Origin: Clostridia bacterium
GTDB taxonomy: Bacteria; Bacillota; Clostridia; Christensenellales; UBA1242
Assembly (NCBI GenBank): GCA_017503005.1
Contig: JAFVTW010000018.1
Location: 1 to 56,611, forward strand
Direction of reading: 5' to 3'
DNA: 56,611 bases
Shown one piece after another: positions 1-8,147 of this stretch (position 1 is the first letter of the stretch; every line of letters starts with the position of its first letter). The notes under the pieces were generated by a model. That model was given only the letters and a program-made list of their open reading frames with translations, searched no databases and was not told the origin of the DNA. The position numbers and the translations under genes were made by a program.

Positions 1-1740
1 ATACTCTATCAATTCTTTTTGATTAAAGTTATAATTGTTTACCACCACACTATCTATATAAGAAATATTATTTTTGTTTAACATATCGACAATTTCATTT
101 TGACTACTTACACCATTTATTACTAAGCATCTAAAATCATTGTTTGTAGTAACCAACACATAGTTTCCATCTAATGTTTGACCAGTAATCGCACAATCAT
201 CATTAAATGTTTTTGGCAAATTTACAACAATTGCACTTACTACAATTATCATCAAAATTGTACCACACAATATTCTTTTGTAGTTTTTAGGGATTATTGC
301 ATAATGAATAAGATATGTACATAGAATAGACAATCCTACAAATATATAACTAAACTTCAACAAATCAAAACTAAGTATATTTATTTGTGCAAATATATTA
401 GCTATCAGTTTAATAAAATGCAACAGCACATTTGGTATCATCAACAAGTAATTTATTGCAGGAATAAGTAATCCCAAAAACGATAATAGAAACATTATAC
501 TAAAACATATAGAGAAAATAGGAATTACAAATATAATAGATATTACAGATATAAAGTTTATTTGATTGAAATGTTGTGCACTTACACACAATAACCCTAT
601 ATTTACTGCCATAGACATAGCAATTGTTTCTGCTAATTTACTAGGACATTTTACACTATCTAAAACATTTCTTATAGGTTTAGACAATGTAATAATACTA
701 AATACCGATATAAAACTTAATTGAAATCCAGCCATAAATAAATTAAGTGGATTACACAACAATATTATTATACCAGCCAAAGACAAAGAGTTTAATGAGT
801 CATACTCTTTTCTATAAGACTTAGACAATGTAAGCACTATAGCCATAATTACTGCTCTAGATACACTAGGTGTAAAATCACATAAGTAAGCATAGAGTAT
901 CAAAATAACAAACAATATCGTATTTTTAATTGCCCTATTACATTTAAGAAGTTTAAGTATTAGCAATATCACCGATACCAAAAAGCCTATATGCAAACCT
1001 GACACAGCCAATATATGGGCAATTCCTGCATAACTAAATATATTGTAGACTTCAGTAGGCATACCATCTTTCTCGCCAAACAATGTAGAATATGCGATGG
1101 CGGAATTTGTTTCATTCATTATACTATCTAAATTATCTTTAATTTTGTTAGAAATAGCTGCTCTAAAATTGTAACTGCTACCTACAACTTCTATATCACT
1201 AATAGTGCAAGACATACTATAATTTATATTGTCTAACAAATAGTACAAGTTATCATATGAAACTTCTGTCTTAATAATATCGCCACTAGTTGTTACAATG
1301 TCACCTACAGAAATATCCACACTAGCCACACCAAAACATTTTAGTTCTAGCTTACCGCTTACACTTACATCATCAATAATTAAATCTTCCAAAATAATGC
1401 AATCTAATTTAGAATAGCTATCAACATCACCAACTCTACCATATACAATTACATTATTACCAAAACTATAATCTTTTTGATTTAAAACAACAACACTTGA
1501 AATGGCACCACATATCATAAATATAATTGCACAAACAATAGAAATTACACCATTATTATTCTTTTTGATTAGTTTGATAACCAAAAATACTATTAGTGCA
1601 ACAACAATCACTATCATAAGTACTACAAAAAGTTTAGATACTAGTGTATCAAAAAAGATGTTGCTACACACAACAACTATAGAAAATATTAAGCTAATAA
1701 TAGCTATCCACAACGGTCTAGAATTAAAAATATTTTTCAT
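1..1740 (-). CDS. comEC: ComEC/Rec2 family DNA-uptake channel (partial, C-terminus beyond window)
   Basis: The minus-strand frame is open from ATG at 1740 to the left edge, giving about 580 residues without a stop. Two N-terminal membrane helices are followed by a soluble OB-fold-like segment and then a long polytopic membrane region. The ComEC hallmark A-H-I-L-A-V-S-G-L-H-I-G is read around 1000-1035. The family forms the inner-membrane channel that passes single-stranded DNA during natural transformation. The last visible part (about 1-210) reads like the start of the C-terminal metallo-beta-lactamase-like domain. No HxHxDH metal motif appears in it, but it is cut by the window edge, so a missing motif cannot be claimed. 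There is no clear ribosome binding site before the ATG, and no other start lies close upstream. ComEC identity is firm. Whether the organism is transformable is not shown. Confidence 0.88.
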   Translation of the reverse strand, partial: MKNIFNSRPLWIAIISLIFSIVVVCSNIFFDTLVSKLFVVLMIVIVVALIVFLVIKLIKKNNNGVISIVCAIIFMICGAISSVVVLNQKDYSFGNNVIVYGRVGDVDSYSKLDCIILEDLIIDDVSVSGKLELKCFGVASVDISVGDIVTTSGDIIKTEVSYDNLYYLLDNINYSMSCTISDIEVVGSSYNFRAAISNKIKDNLDSIMNETNSAIAYSTLFGEKDGMPTEVYNIFSYAGIAHILAVSGLHIGFLVSVILLILKLLKCNRAIKNTILFVILILYAYLCDFTPSVSRAVIMAIVLTLSKSYRKEYDSLNSLSLAGIIILLCNPLNLFMAGFQLSFISVFSIITLSKPIRNVLDSVKCPSKLAETIAMSMAVNIGLLCVSAQHFNQINFISVISIIFVIPIFSICFSIMFLLSFLGLLIPAINYLLMIPNVLLHFIKLIANIFAQINILSFDLLKFSYIFVGLSILCTYLIHYAIIPKNYKRILCGTILMIIVVSAIVVNLPKTFNDDCAITGQTLDGNYVLVTTNNDFRCLVINGVSSQNEIVDMLNKNNISYIDSVVVNNYNFNQKELIEY

Positions 1741-1830
1741 TGAGATAAGTATATCAAATAAGATAATTTTAAAAAAGTAAATGAATATTAATTTTAAAAA
1801 TCACACAAGATATACAAAAAGGACAAATTT

Positions 1831-1983
1831 ATGATAACAAATTCTTTCAAACCAAATGGCGAATACATTTGCAATATATGTGGAGCACATATTGATTTTG
1901 ACGAAAAGCATATTTCACCTATATGCCCTACCTGTGGTAGCACAATATTTGTGGCACACAATTCAGAAACATATCTCACCTAA
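1831..1983 (+). CDS. Small rubredoxin-like zinc-ribbon protein (50 aa)
   Basis: ATG at 1831 is preceded by AAAAGGAC about 8 nt upstream and the frame ends at TAA 1981-1983, giving 50 residues. Two CxxC pairs, C-N-I-C-G near residues 14-18 and C-P-T-C-G near 32-36, form a typical zinc ribbon or rubredoxin-like knuckle, as at the C-terminus of rubrerythrins. The gene lies head-to-head with comEC and is followed directly by a strong hairpin terminator, so it looks like a complete stand-alone gene rather than a fragment. Metal binding (Zn or Fe) is inferred from the cysteine spacing; the function is unknown. The opposite-strand open frame here is judged a shadow because the plus strand has the RBS, the Cys motif and a terminator. 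Confidence 0.72.
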   Translation: MITNSFKPNGEYICNICGAHIDFDEKHISPICPTCGSTIFVAHNSETYLT

Positions 1984-2016
1984 AAAAGTCATTAGCTAAA
2001 AACTAATGACTTTTTG
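1984..2016. terminator. Bidirectional intrinsic terminator
   Basis: AAAAAGTCATTAG and CTAATGACTTTTT form a near-perfect stem with a short loop, flanked by A and T runs. It sits between the plus-strand zinc-ribbon gene and the convergent minus-strand gene ending at 2018, so it can serve both. Confidence 0.85.
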
Positions 2017-2017
2017 T

Positions 2018-4291
2018 TTAGTAACAAGCTACATATACATCATTTAAGACATCAGAATATACTCTCTTGTTTACTGTTCCTATTTCTTCTGGTGTAACAC
2101 CAGACAATATAAATTTATTATTGATAGTCTGTATCAAGTTCAAATTATAAAACTTAATATTACCTATTATTGTTAAATTTTTGTAATTTGCTTTGTTTAA
2201 TTCTATTTTTACTAGCAAATTATGCTCAGGTAATAATTTGTAGTAGTAAACATCATCTCCTACTGTCATTTTGTAACCTAATGATCTAAGCTTTGCATTA
2301 AGTGTAATTTCACTAACTGCAACCCCATTAAATTCATTTGTAAAATGTGCAGAATAATTGTAATTGTTTGCAGTAAACACTTGTTTATTCATTTGACTAA
2401 ATGGTTGAAATGACACTTCGGGTTTACTTTCTACACACTCTACAGGGTGTACTAGTGCTACTTTCAAACTCAAATCAGGCTCATTAGCAATCTCATAGAT
2501 ATTAGAATAAATTTTAACTAAATTTTCTTTAGTATATGCACCCCACACTAGAGTAGCTGCAATTTTCTTTAAAATAGGATTCGACATTATATTTGCATTA
2601 AACACTGCAGGATTCCAATATCTTTTGTTTTCAAATGCTTGTTTAAACTTATCTATCTGGAATCTAATCTCTTTGGTCAAATCATTAAATAATTGTATAG
2701 CATTTGCTGTATCTACAAATCTAGGATTACTTAAGTTTATATACTCTAATGTGTTTAAATTTTTTACTTTCACAGTAAGATTGTCAGCAATTTCAAATAT
2801 AAGATTTTCGCCATTACATACTACTTGTTTTGTGCCATTTTCGCTAAGTCCATAACTACTAACCATCTCATCTAAATAGTCTAATGGTGAAATTGAGTTG
2901 TTTTTAGCCAAAATTTCTAGATAATTGTAGTAAATATTTTTGTTATTACTTTCTTGATATAATTGTTTAATCAAACTAACCACTTGCGAATTGTTAGTCT
3001 CCACTAGGCAGCTAAGTACAAAATTGCTAAGCTCTGTATATCCCAAGCAAGTAGGAACTAATTGAACCAAATCAGATATAATTACATCAGGACAAATAGT
3101 GCAAATTAATGCAATTTTCCACTTATTTTCATTAGTTATCTTATTTTCTAGAGTATTTAACATATTTCTACCAAAAGTGTTTAGTTCGCTTTCAATAAAA
3201 AACTCTTTAAAATATGAGTATTTTTTGACAACTATAGCAGAAGATACATTTCTAAAGATATTAAATACATAAGTTAAAACTTTATCACTAACCTTTATTC
3301 CATTTCTAAAATAAACTAAAAATTTATTACTTATACCTGTTTCAACTTGAACATCTGTTTCACTATCCACAAAAGAAATGAAATCATTCACATTGTCAAA
3401 TTTTAAATTTTTGTTGAATTGGATCTCATCTTTTAGTTGTAATTTAACTTCATCATCTTTGATTAATTCATATAGGCTAGGTAAAGTGTTTTTTACATCT
3501 TGCCCAAAAGACAAATAAAAGTCTAATGCAATTTTTTGTTTGTCACCACTCTGCTTAGAAATATAGTTGTACAACTCAGTCAAAGAAATATTTTTGTTTA
3601 TCAAGAAAATATCGCACAAGTCATCTTTAGAAAAGTAATTTTCATTCACTAAATTATCAATCAGTCTTTGTGCACCTTTTTCTGGAAACAAATCAAGATA
3701 TATGGTATAACCTTTCTTATAGTTTTCTTCGGTATTGATATAGTCCAAAAAACTAGCTTCGTTAGTATTTATAATCCCCTTCAAAAATTCTTTGCATGGT
3801 CTTAAAAATTTATAACATGCTTCAACATCTTTACTATAAAAAATATAAAACAAAAATGGAATAATTTTGAAATTATCAATCTCGCAAAACTTAACTGCTT
3901 CTATAAATCTATCAAAATACCTTTCACTAAACTCATAGTTAAAATCTTTACTAACATAAAAACTGTCACCTATATGTGCAACAAACATATGAGACATAAA
4001 TTTAGCAATGTCATTGTAATGCTTTGAGTACAGCATAATTTTCAGTAAATAACTTAGATAAAACTTGTATTCTTTTAGTTGAAACAACATATCACAAACT
4101 TCATACAAGTCATCTACAATAAATTTAACTTTTTCAACTCTAGCACACAATTCAAAATTTTCAACTGCATTAAAAGAAAAATTTATCAAGTCGTCACCTA
4201 TCAAGTTGATATCATCAAACCCCAAATGTGCATTTGTAAATATATTAATTATTGATTTGTTGATTGTATCTTTTGTAATGTAATATGGCAT
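2018..4291 (-). CDS. Hypothetical protein, large and mostly helical (757 aa)
   Basis: I do not recognise a family. The frame extends upstream to a TTG at 4354. I place the start at ATG 4291 (M-P-Y-Y-I-T-K) because AAGGA lies 8 nt upstream. No signal peptide and no convincing membrane helix are visible, so it is probably cytoplasmic. Residues about 30-500 look alpha-helical and rich in Leu, Asn, Lys and Phe, in the style of a helical-repeat scaffold. The last roughly 200 residues appear richer in beta strands. It is the last gene before the terminator at 1984-2016 and lies 64 nt downstream of spoIVFB, so co-transcription with the sporulation pair is possible. Function cannot be assigned from sequence; helical repeat is an impression, not a match. 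Confidence 0.75.
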   Translation of the reverse strand: MPYYITKDTINKSIINIFTNAHLGFDDINLIGDDLINFSFNAVENFELCARVEKVKFIVDDLYEVCDMLFQLKEYKFYLSYLLKIMLYSKHYNDIAKFMSHMFVAHIGDSFYVSKDFNYEFSERYFDRFIEAVKFCEIDNFKIIPFLFYIFYSKDVEACYKFLRPCKEFLKGIINTNEASFLDYINTEENYKKGYTIYLDLFPEKGAQRLIDNLVNENYFSKDDLCDIFLINKNISLTELYNYISKQSGDKQKIALDFYLSFGQDVKNTLPSLYELIKDDEVKLQLKDEIQFNKNLKFDNVNDFISFVDSETDVQVETGISNKFLVYFRNGIKVSDKVLTYVFNIFRNVSSAIVVKKYSYFKEFFIESELNTFGRNMLNTLENKITNENKWKIALICTICPDVIISDLVQLVPTCLGYTELSNFVLSCLVETNNSQVVSLIKQLYQESNNKNIYYNYLEILAKNNSISPLDYLDEMVSSYGLSENGTKQVVCNGENLIFEIADNLTVKVKNLNTLEYINLSNPRFVDTANAIQLFNDLTKEIRFQIDKFKQAFENKRYWNPAVFNANIMSNPILKKIAATLVWGAYTKENLVKIYSNIYEIANEPDLSLKVALVHPVECVESKPEVSFQPFSQMNKQVFTANNYNYSAHFTNEFNGVAVSEITLNAKLRSLGYKMTVGDDVYYYKLLPEHNLLVKIELNKANYKNLTIIGNIKFYNLNLIQTINNKFILSGVTPEEIGTVNKRVYSDVLNDVYVACY

Positions 4292-4355
4292 ATCAATCAT
4301 CCTTAAAATATTTGATACCATAATATACCACATATTAAAAAAATAAAAAAGCAAA

Positions 4356-5174
4356 CTAATTGTTTGCTTGATTTTTTTCTAACAACTTTAGAACATCATT
4401 TTCTGTTATCGACTTTACAATCTTATTATTTTCCATCAAATAAAATATAGCAAAATTATTTGAATTAATATTTTTGACAAGTTTGTACAGTGGAGTTTTG
4501 CTATCTATTACATAACTCACAATTTGAACTGGTGAAGATATATCTTTACTAAAATTATTAATATAGCTTCGCTCAAAATAAATATTTGCATCATTACCAA
4601 AACAAGAAATAAATAAAAATACCGAAACAAAAAACAATGTCAAATTAATCTGAGTAAATACGGAAAGAACAAACAAAACACAAAACAAACCACTAAATGT
4701 AAATCCTAATATTTTCATAATTTTGTACACTTTGTTTCTCTTAATTTTACTAGACAAATAACCTACCAATACTCTACCACCGTCTAACGGAAACAACGGT
4801 AATAGATTAAAAATAGCTAATGCAAAATTAGAGTACACAAAATCTAATGTATACGAATATGTGGTAGGAAAAATCCACCATAGACACACTGTAATTACAA
4901 TCAAAATTATATTTAGTAATGGTCCTGCCAATGCAATTATAATTTCATGCTTCGGTTGTATGATTTGATTTTTACCACCTAAACCAGCCCCGTATGGCAT
5001 AAATACTACTTTATTTAGCACATAACCTAATCTTTTTGCCACGAAGTAGTGTGCAAATTCGTGCAAGCATAAAACTATCAAATATACAACAAATTCTTCA
5101 AACCAACCAAAATACACTAACACAAAAGAGAAAATAATAAATAATGGGTGAAAAGAAACAGTTAGTTTTGCCAT
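4356..5174 (-). CDS. spoIVFB: Site-2-type intramembrane metalloprotease, SpoIVFB-like
   Basis: A 272-residue polytopic membrane protein. The zinc motif H-E-F-A-H is at residues 38-42 and the second metal motif N-L-L-P-L-F-P-L-D-G-G-R at 123-134, both diagnostic of the site-2 protease family (M50B). The C-terminal 60 or so residues form a soluble tail resembling a CBS domain, as in SpoIVFB. In Bacillus SpoIVFB cleaves pro-sigma-K in the mother cell and is held by SpoIVFA. Here the start overlaps the end of the spoIVFA-like gene by 13 nt, the same gene order as in Bacillus, which makes a SpoIVFB assignment much stronger than a generic protease call. All catalytic residues appear present. Whether this organism sporulates is not shown by this window alone. 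Confidence 0.88.
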   Translation of the reverse strand: MAKLTVSFHPLFIIFSFVLVYFGWFEEFVVYLIVLCLHEFAHYFVAKRLGYVLNKVVFMPYGAGLGGKNQIIQPKHEIIIALAGPLLNIILIVITVCLWWIFPTTYSYTLDFVYSNFALAIFNLLPLFPLDGGRVLVGYLSSKIKRNKVYKIMKILGFTFSGLFCVLFVLSVFTQINLTLFFVSVFLFISCFGNDANIYFERSYINNFSKDISSPVQIVSYVIDSKTPLYKLVKNINSNNFAIFYLMENNKIVKSITENDVLKLLEKNQANN

Positions 5175-5776
5175 ATAATTTGATTCTTGTCTAATATTAT
5201 ATTTGATACAATTTGACCATTATCATATATAGAAAATGTAACAATTTCATTAAGTTTTGTTGTTGCTATGTCTGCACCTTTACGGACTACTTGACCGGAA
5301 ACCACACCAGTCAAATATATATTTTCTATTCTAGATTTTACACCCAAAGAATGACTAATCTCTATATACTTTTCTCCGTTTGGCAAATACCCAACTGCAG
5401 TTACCACACCATCTTCTGGCGACACAACCATTATACTAGAATCTATAGTATAACTTATAACACCATCTTCAATTTTGATTTCACTGCACTTAATCGGTGT
5501 AATAAATTTAAGTTTGTTTTTGTCTACATTTTTTACAATGTTACTAGCAAAAACTATAGAACTATTTTCGTTATACAACGAGCTTATAGGATTGTATATA
5601 TGAGCACAAACTTTGTCACAACCATTAAATATATCTACATTTTTTACAGCCAATACACTAAGCATAATAATACCACAAAATATTGCACACATTCTGTAAT
5701 TGTTCTTTTTTAATTGTTTTATATAAATATGTTTTATCTTTTTTTTAGAACTCAAATTAACATTCAATCGTCTCAT
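5162..5776 (-). CDS. spoIVFA: SpoIVFA-like membrane protein with M23/LytM-like domain
   Basis: A 204-residue protein with a basic N-terminus, one membrane helix (about residues 28-46) and an extracytoplasmic C-terminal domain resembling the M23 peptidase fold (D-G-V-V-T-A-V-G near residue 128, then Y-I-E-I-S-H-S and G-x-V). The canonical LytM metal ligands are not all visible, as expected of SpoIVFA, which is a regulator rather than an active peptidase. It overlaps spoIVFB and follows minE by 55 nt, matching the mreB-min-spoIVF cluster of spore formers. In Bacillus SpoIVFA inhibits and anchors SpoIVFB until SpoIVB cleaves it. The assignment rests on domain plan plus neighbourhood; on sequence alone it would be a degenerate M23 protein. 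Confidence 0.78.
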   Translation of the reverse strand: MRRLNVNLSSKKKIKHIYIKQLKKNNYRMCAIFCGIIMLSVLAVKNVDIFNGCDKVCAHIYNPISSLYNENSSIVFASNIVKNVDKNKLKFITPIKCSEIKIEDGVISYTIDSSIMVVSPEDGVVTAVGYLPNGEKYIEISHSLGVKSRIENIYLTGVVSGQVVRKGADIATTKLNEIVTFSIYDNGQIVSNIILDKNQIIWQN

Positions 5777-5831
5777 ATTGCACCATATTTTTTATTTTAT
5801 AATATGAAGCAAATTCATTTATTAGACCATA

Positions 5832-6077
5832 TCAATTTCTAATAGCACCTAAATTTTTGAGCCTACGAAATTTAGAATATGCATTAAATACAAACATTCC
5901 CTTTTCGTCTACTGTCAAACTAATATCCAAATCGTCGCCATTTATTTCCATATAATTTTTTAGAATACACAATAAATCACTTTTTAAAACATTAATCACC
6001 CTCATAGGATTTTCTTCCTTGTCGGCTACCAAAATATTTTTCAGTCTATTTTCATACAATACAATATCTTTACCCAC
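5832..6077 (-). CDS. minE: Cell division topological specificity factor MinE
   Basis: An 81-residue protein of MinE size. The N-terminal segment (residues about 10-35, with R-L-K-N-I-L-V-A-D and V-L-K-S-D-L-L) resembles the MinD-contact region. It is followed by the C-terminal beta/alpha dimerisation domain with D-I-S-L-T-V-D. The start is GTG at 6077, one base after the minD stop, with AAGGAAG about 9 nt upstream. MinE stimulates the MinD ATPase and drives the pole-to-pole oscillation that places the division site at midcell. It is immediately downstream of minD and upstream of spoIVFA. No minC is adjacent. MinE is absent from Bacillus but present in many Clostridia. Confidence 0.83.
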   Translation of the reverse strand: MGKDIVLYENRLKNILVADKEENPMRVINVLKSDLLCILKNYMEINGDDLDISLTVDEKGMFVFNAYSKFRRLKNLGAIRN

Positions 6078-6872
6078 TTACACATACTTCCTTATTTTCT
6101 TTCGAAGATTTCCAATGACACCTTTATACTTTTTAGTACAATCATAAATATTTCTTTCACCATTGTGCAAATTTTTTGCTAACAATTCAAAAGCATCAAA
6201 TGCCTTGCTATTTTTACATACTCCACCACCCATATTTAATGCTAAATTTATATAGTCATCATCTGGCACTACACCCAGCAAGTCTATATTCAAATATTCC
6301 TTTATAGTATCGTGATTAAACATATCACCATCACAAATCAAATCACCTCTTACCCTGTTAATTACTAGTTTGATGGAATTTAACTGATAACTATTTAGTA
6401 ATGACAAAACTTTGTCTGCATCACGAATAGCCGACATATGTGGAGTGGTTACTACTATAGCTTCATCAGCACATTTTACTGCTCTATGAAACCCTACTTC
6501 TATTCCAGCAGGACAATCTATAATAATATAGTCAAACATACTTTCAATCTGCGAAATAACGAAATTTAGTTGTTCACTAGTTATATTAAAATTGTTCAAT
6601 AGATGCACACTTGGTAAAATATATAAGTTTTGATTAAAAAAATCCTGCAAAAGTGCCTGTTTTGCTCTGCATTTACCCTTTAAAACATCTATAATGTCAT
6701 ACACAACCCTATTTTCAACTCCCATTACCACATCAAGATTATTTAGACCAAAATCCACATCTAATATGAGCACTTTTAACTTTAAATTACTCAACATTAC
6801 TCCCAAATTTGTAGTAATAGTAGTTTTCCCCACACCACCTTTGCCAGATGTTATAACAATTTTTCTAGCCAT
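6078..6872 (-). CDS. minD: Septum site-determining ATPase MinD
   Basis: A 264-residue ParA/MinD-family ATPase. The deviant Walker A G-K-G-G-V-G-K-T-T is at residues 10-18, a Walker A' region V-L-I-L-D-V-D-F-G-L-N-N-L-D follows near 34-47, and the Walker B stretch Y-I-I-I-D-C-P-A-G is near 115-123. The C-terminus (N-L-R-K-K-I-R-K) is a basic amphipathic helix like the MinD membrane-targeting sequence. MinD binds ATP, dimerises on the membrane and recruits MinC. It is length-typical and coupled to minE by one base. No terminator separates it from minE. An intergenic stretch of about 170 nt separates it from mreB upstream, so it probably has its own promoter. Confidence 0.93.
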   Translation of the reverse strand: MARKIVITSGKGGVGKTTITTNLGVMLSNLKLKVLILDVDFGLNNLDVVMGVENRVVYDIIDVLKGKCRAKQALLQDFFNQNLYILPSVHLLNNFNITSEQLNFVISQIESMFDYIIIDCPAGIEVGFHRAVKCADEAIVVTTPHMSAIRDADKVLSLLNSYQLNSIKLVINRVRGDLICDGDMFNHDTIKEYLNIDLLGVVPDDDYINLALNMGGGVCKNSKAFDAFELLAKNLHNGERNIYDCTKKYKGVIGNLRKKIRKYV

Positions 6873-7013
6873 TTTTCACCTTTTATTGTTAAGTTTATTT
6901 TAGTTTAAAGATTTACTCTTGATATGTAAATCATATGCTATTTCTATAGGCAAGAAATTAAAAAAGTATGTCAATATTGTTATTTTTTCTACATTTTACA
7001 TAAAATTAGGCAA

Positions 7014-7042
7014 TAAAAAAACCAAGTAATATACTTGGTTTA
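7014..7042 (-). terminator. Terminator after mreB-like gene
   Basis: Inverted repeat ACCAAGTA/TACTTGGT with a 3-nt loop, followed on the minus strand by a run of six T. It lies directly after the stop of the gene ending at 7046. Confidence 0.82.
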
Positions 7043-7045
7043 ATA

Positions 7046-8059
7046 TTATTTCATTTCTTTACAGATAGTGTTTAGTAAAGTTTGATTGTTTAGTAGGTTT
7101 CCTGCACCCAAAATAACGGAGCTATCAGGGTCAACATCTGTATATACAGGCAAATTAAGTAGTTTTGACATATATTTGTCTACACCGGTAATATTCGCTA
7201 CTCCACCACAAACATATATACCATATATGTTTATATCACTTAGTACTTCACTACTACACATATTTAGTAATGCTTCGCAAGCTTCTGCAATTTTATTAAA
7301 TGCACCGGCAATTATAGGCAATATTTCTTGAGAATATAGTCTAATTTCTTTTCTTCTTTGAGTATCAATTTCAAGACCTACTACATTTATAGCACTAATG
7401 TCATTGTTTAGTAATGAGCCTATGCTATTTTTAACTGTTTCAAGAGTATTTACACCCAAAACAATTTGATATTTTTCTTTTACATAACTACATATATTTG
7501 CATCAATTTGTAATCCACCTACATTTATAGTAGCACCTCTAATAATGTGATTGTTATTTATGATAGCAATATCAGTAACACCACCACCTATATTTACTAC
7601 AAAATGTGAATTAGGGTCATTTTCTTCTACTTCCATACCTATAAGTGCACAAACACTTGATGGAATTAGTGCAGTTGCTGTAATATTTAAGGCATATGCT
7701 AAGTCTCTTATTCTATTTTTTTCTTCCTTTGTTAAGCCACAAGCATGCATAAATACCACTCTTCTTCTAGGCTTACCTATACCAGTAGGAGCTACTTTTT
7801 TCAAGAATTCTTTTAGCATTAACTTTGCTAATTGAAAATTATGTATTACACCTTCTACTATAGGAAAAACAACTTCTATACTATTGTTAGTTTTGCCTAT
7901 TAACTTTTTAGCTTCGCTACCTACACATTTTACCACTCTTTTGTTGTTGATTGTCTCGATAGCAATACAACTAGGCTCTTTTAGGGCTACACCCAAACCT
8001 GCAACATAAATCACAGTATTTATAGTACCCAAGTCAATAGCTAAATTAAATTGTGCCAT
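7046..8059 (-). CDS. mreB: MreB/Mbl-family bacterial actin (divergent)
   Basis: A 337-residue actin-fold ATPase of MreB length. Phosphate-1 loop D-L-G-T-I-N-T near residues 9-15, phosphate-2 loop N-I-G-G-G-V-T-D-I-A near 156-165, and the C-terminal adenosine motif C-G-G-V-A-N-I-T-G-V near 284-293. MreB filaments under the membrane guide elongation-phase peptidoglycan synthesis. Several positions differ from typical MreB (G-G-G-V-T-D instead of G-G-G-T-T-D, I-N-T instead of A-N-T), which suggests a paralogue such as Mbl or MreBH. mreC and mreD are not adjacent. It stands as its own unit with a terminator at 7014-7042, upstream of minD as in Bacillus. The family call is secure; the exact orthologue is not. 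Confidence 0.85.
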   Translation of the reverse strand: MAQFNLAIDLGTINTVIYVAGLGVALKEPSCIAIETINNKRVVKCVGSEAKKLIGKTNNSIEVVFPIVEGVIHNFQLAKLMLKEFLKKVAPTGIGKPRRRVVFMHACGLTKEEKNRIRDLAYALNITATALIPSSVCALIGMEVEENDPNSHFVVNIGGGVTDIAIINNNHIIRGATINVGGLQIDANICSYVKEKYQIVLGVNTLETVKNSIGSLLNNDISAINVVGLEIDTQRRKEIRLYSQEILPIIAGAFNKIAEACEALLNMCSSEVLSDINIYGIYVCGGVANITGVDKYMSKLLNLPVYTDVDPDSSVILGAGNLLNNQTLLNTICKEMK

Positions 8060-8108
8060 ATATCCACCTCACACCCTTATTGTAACAAAATCTTTCAATT
8101 TTAAAAAC

Positions 8109-8138
8109 AAAAAACCACACAATTTTGTGTGGTTTTGT
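8109..8138 (-). terminator. Terminator after Ppx/GppA-like gene
   Basis: AAAACCACACA and TGTGTGGTTTT form a strong stem with a TTT/AAA loop, followed by Ts on the minus strand. It lies 10 nt beyond the stop at 8148. Confidence 0.88.
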
Positions 8139-8147
8139 TATTTATGA

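Noticed and set aside
1794..1979. Minus-strand open frame opposite the zinc-ribbon gene
   Set aside because: It is the mirror of the plus-strand 50-residue gene, which has the RBS, CxxC motifs and terminator.
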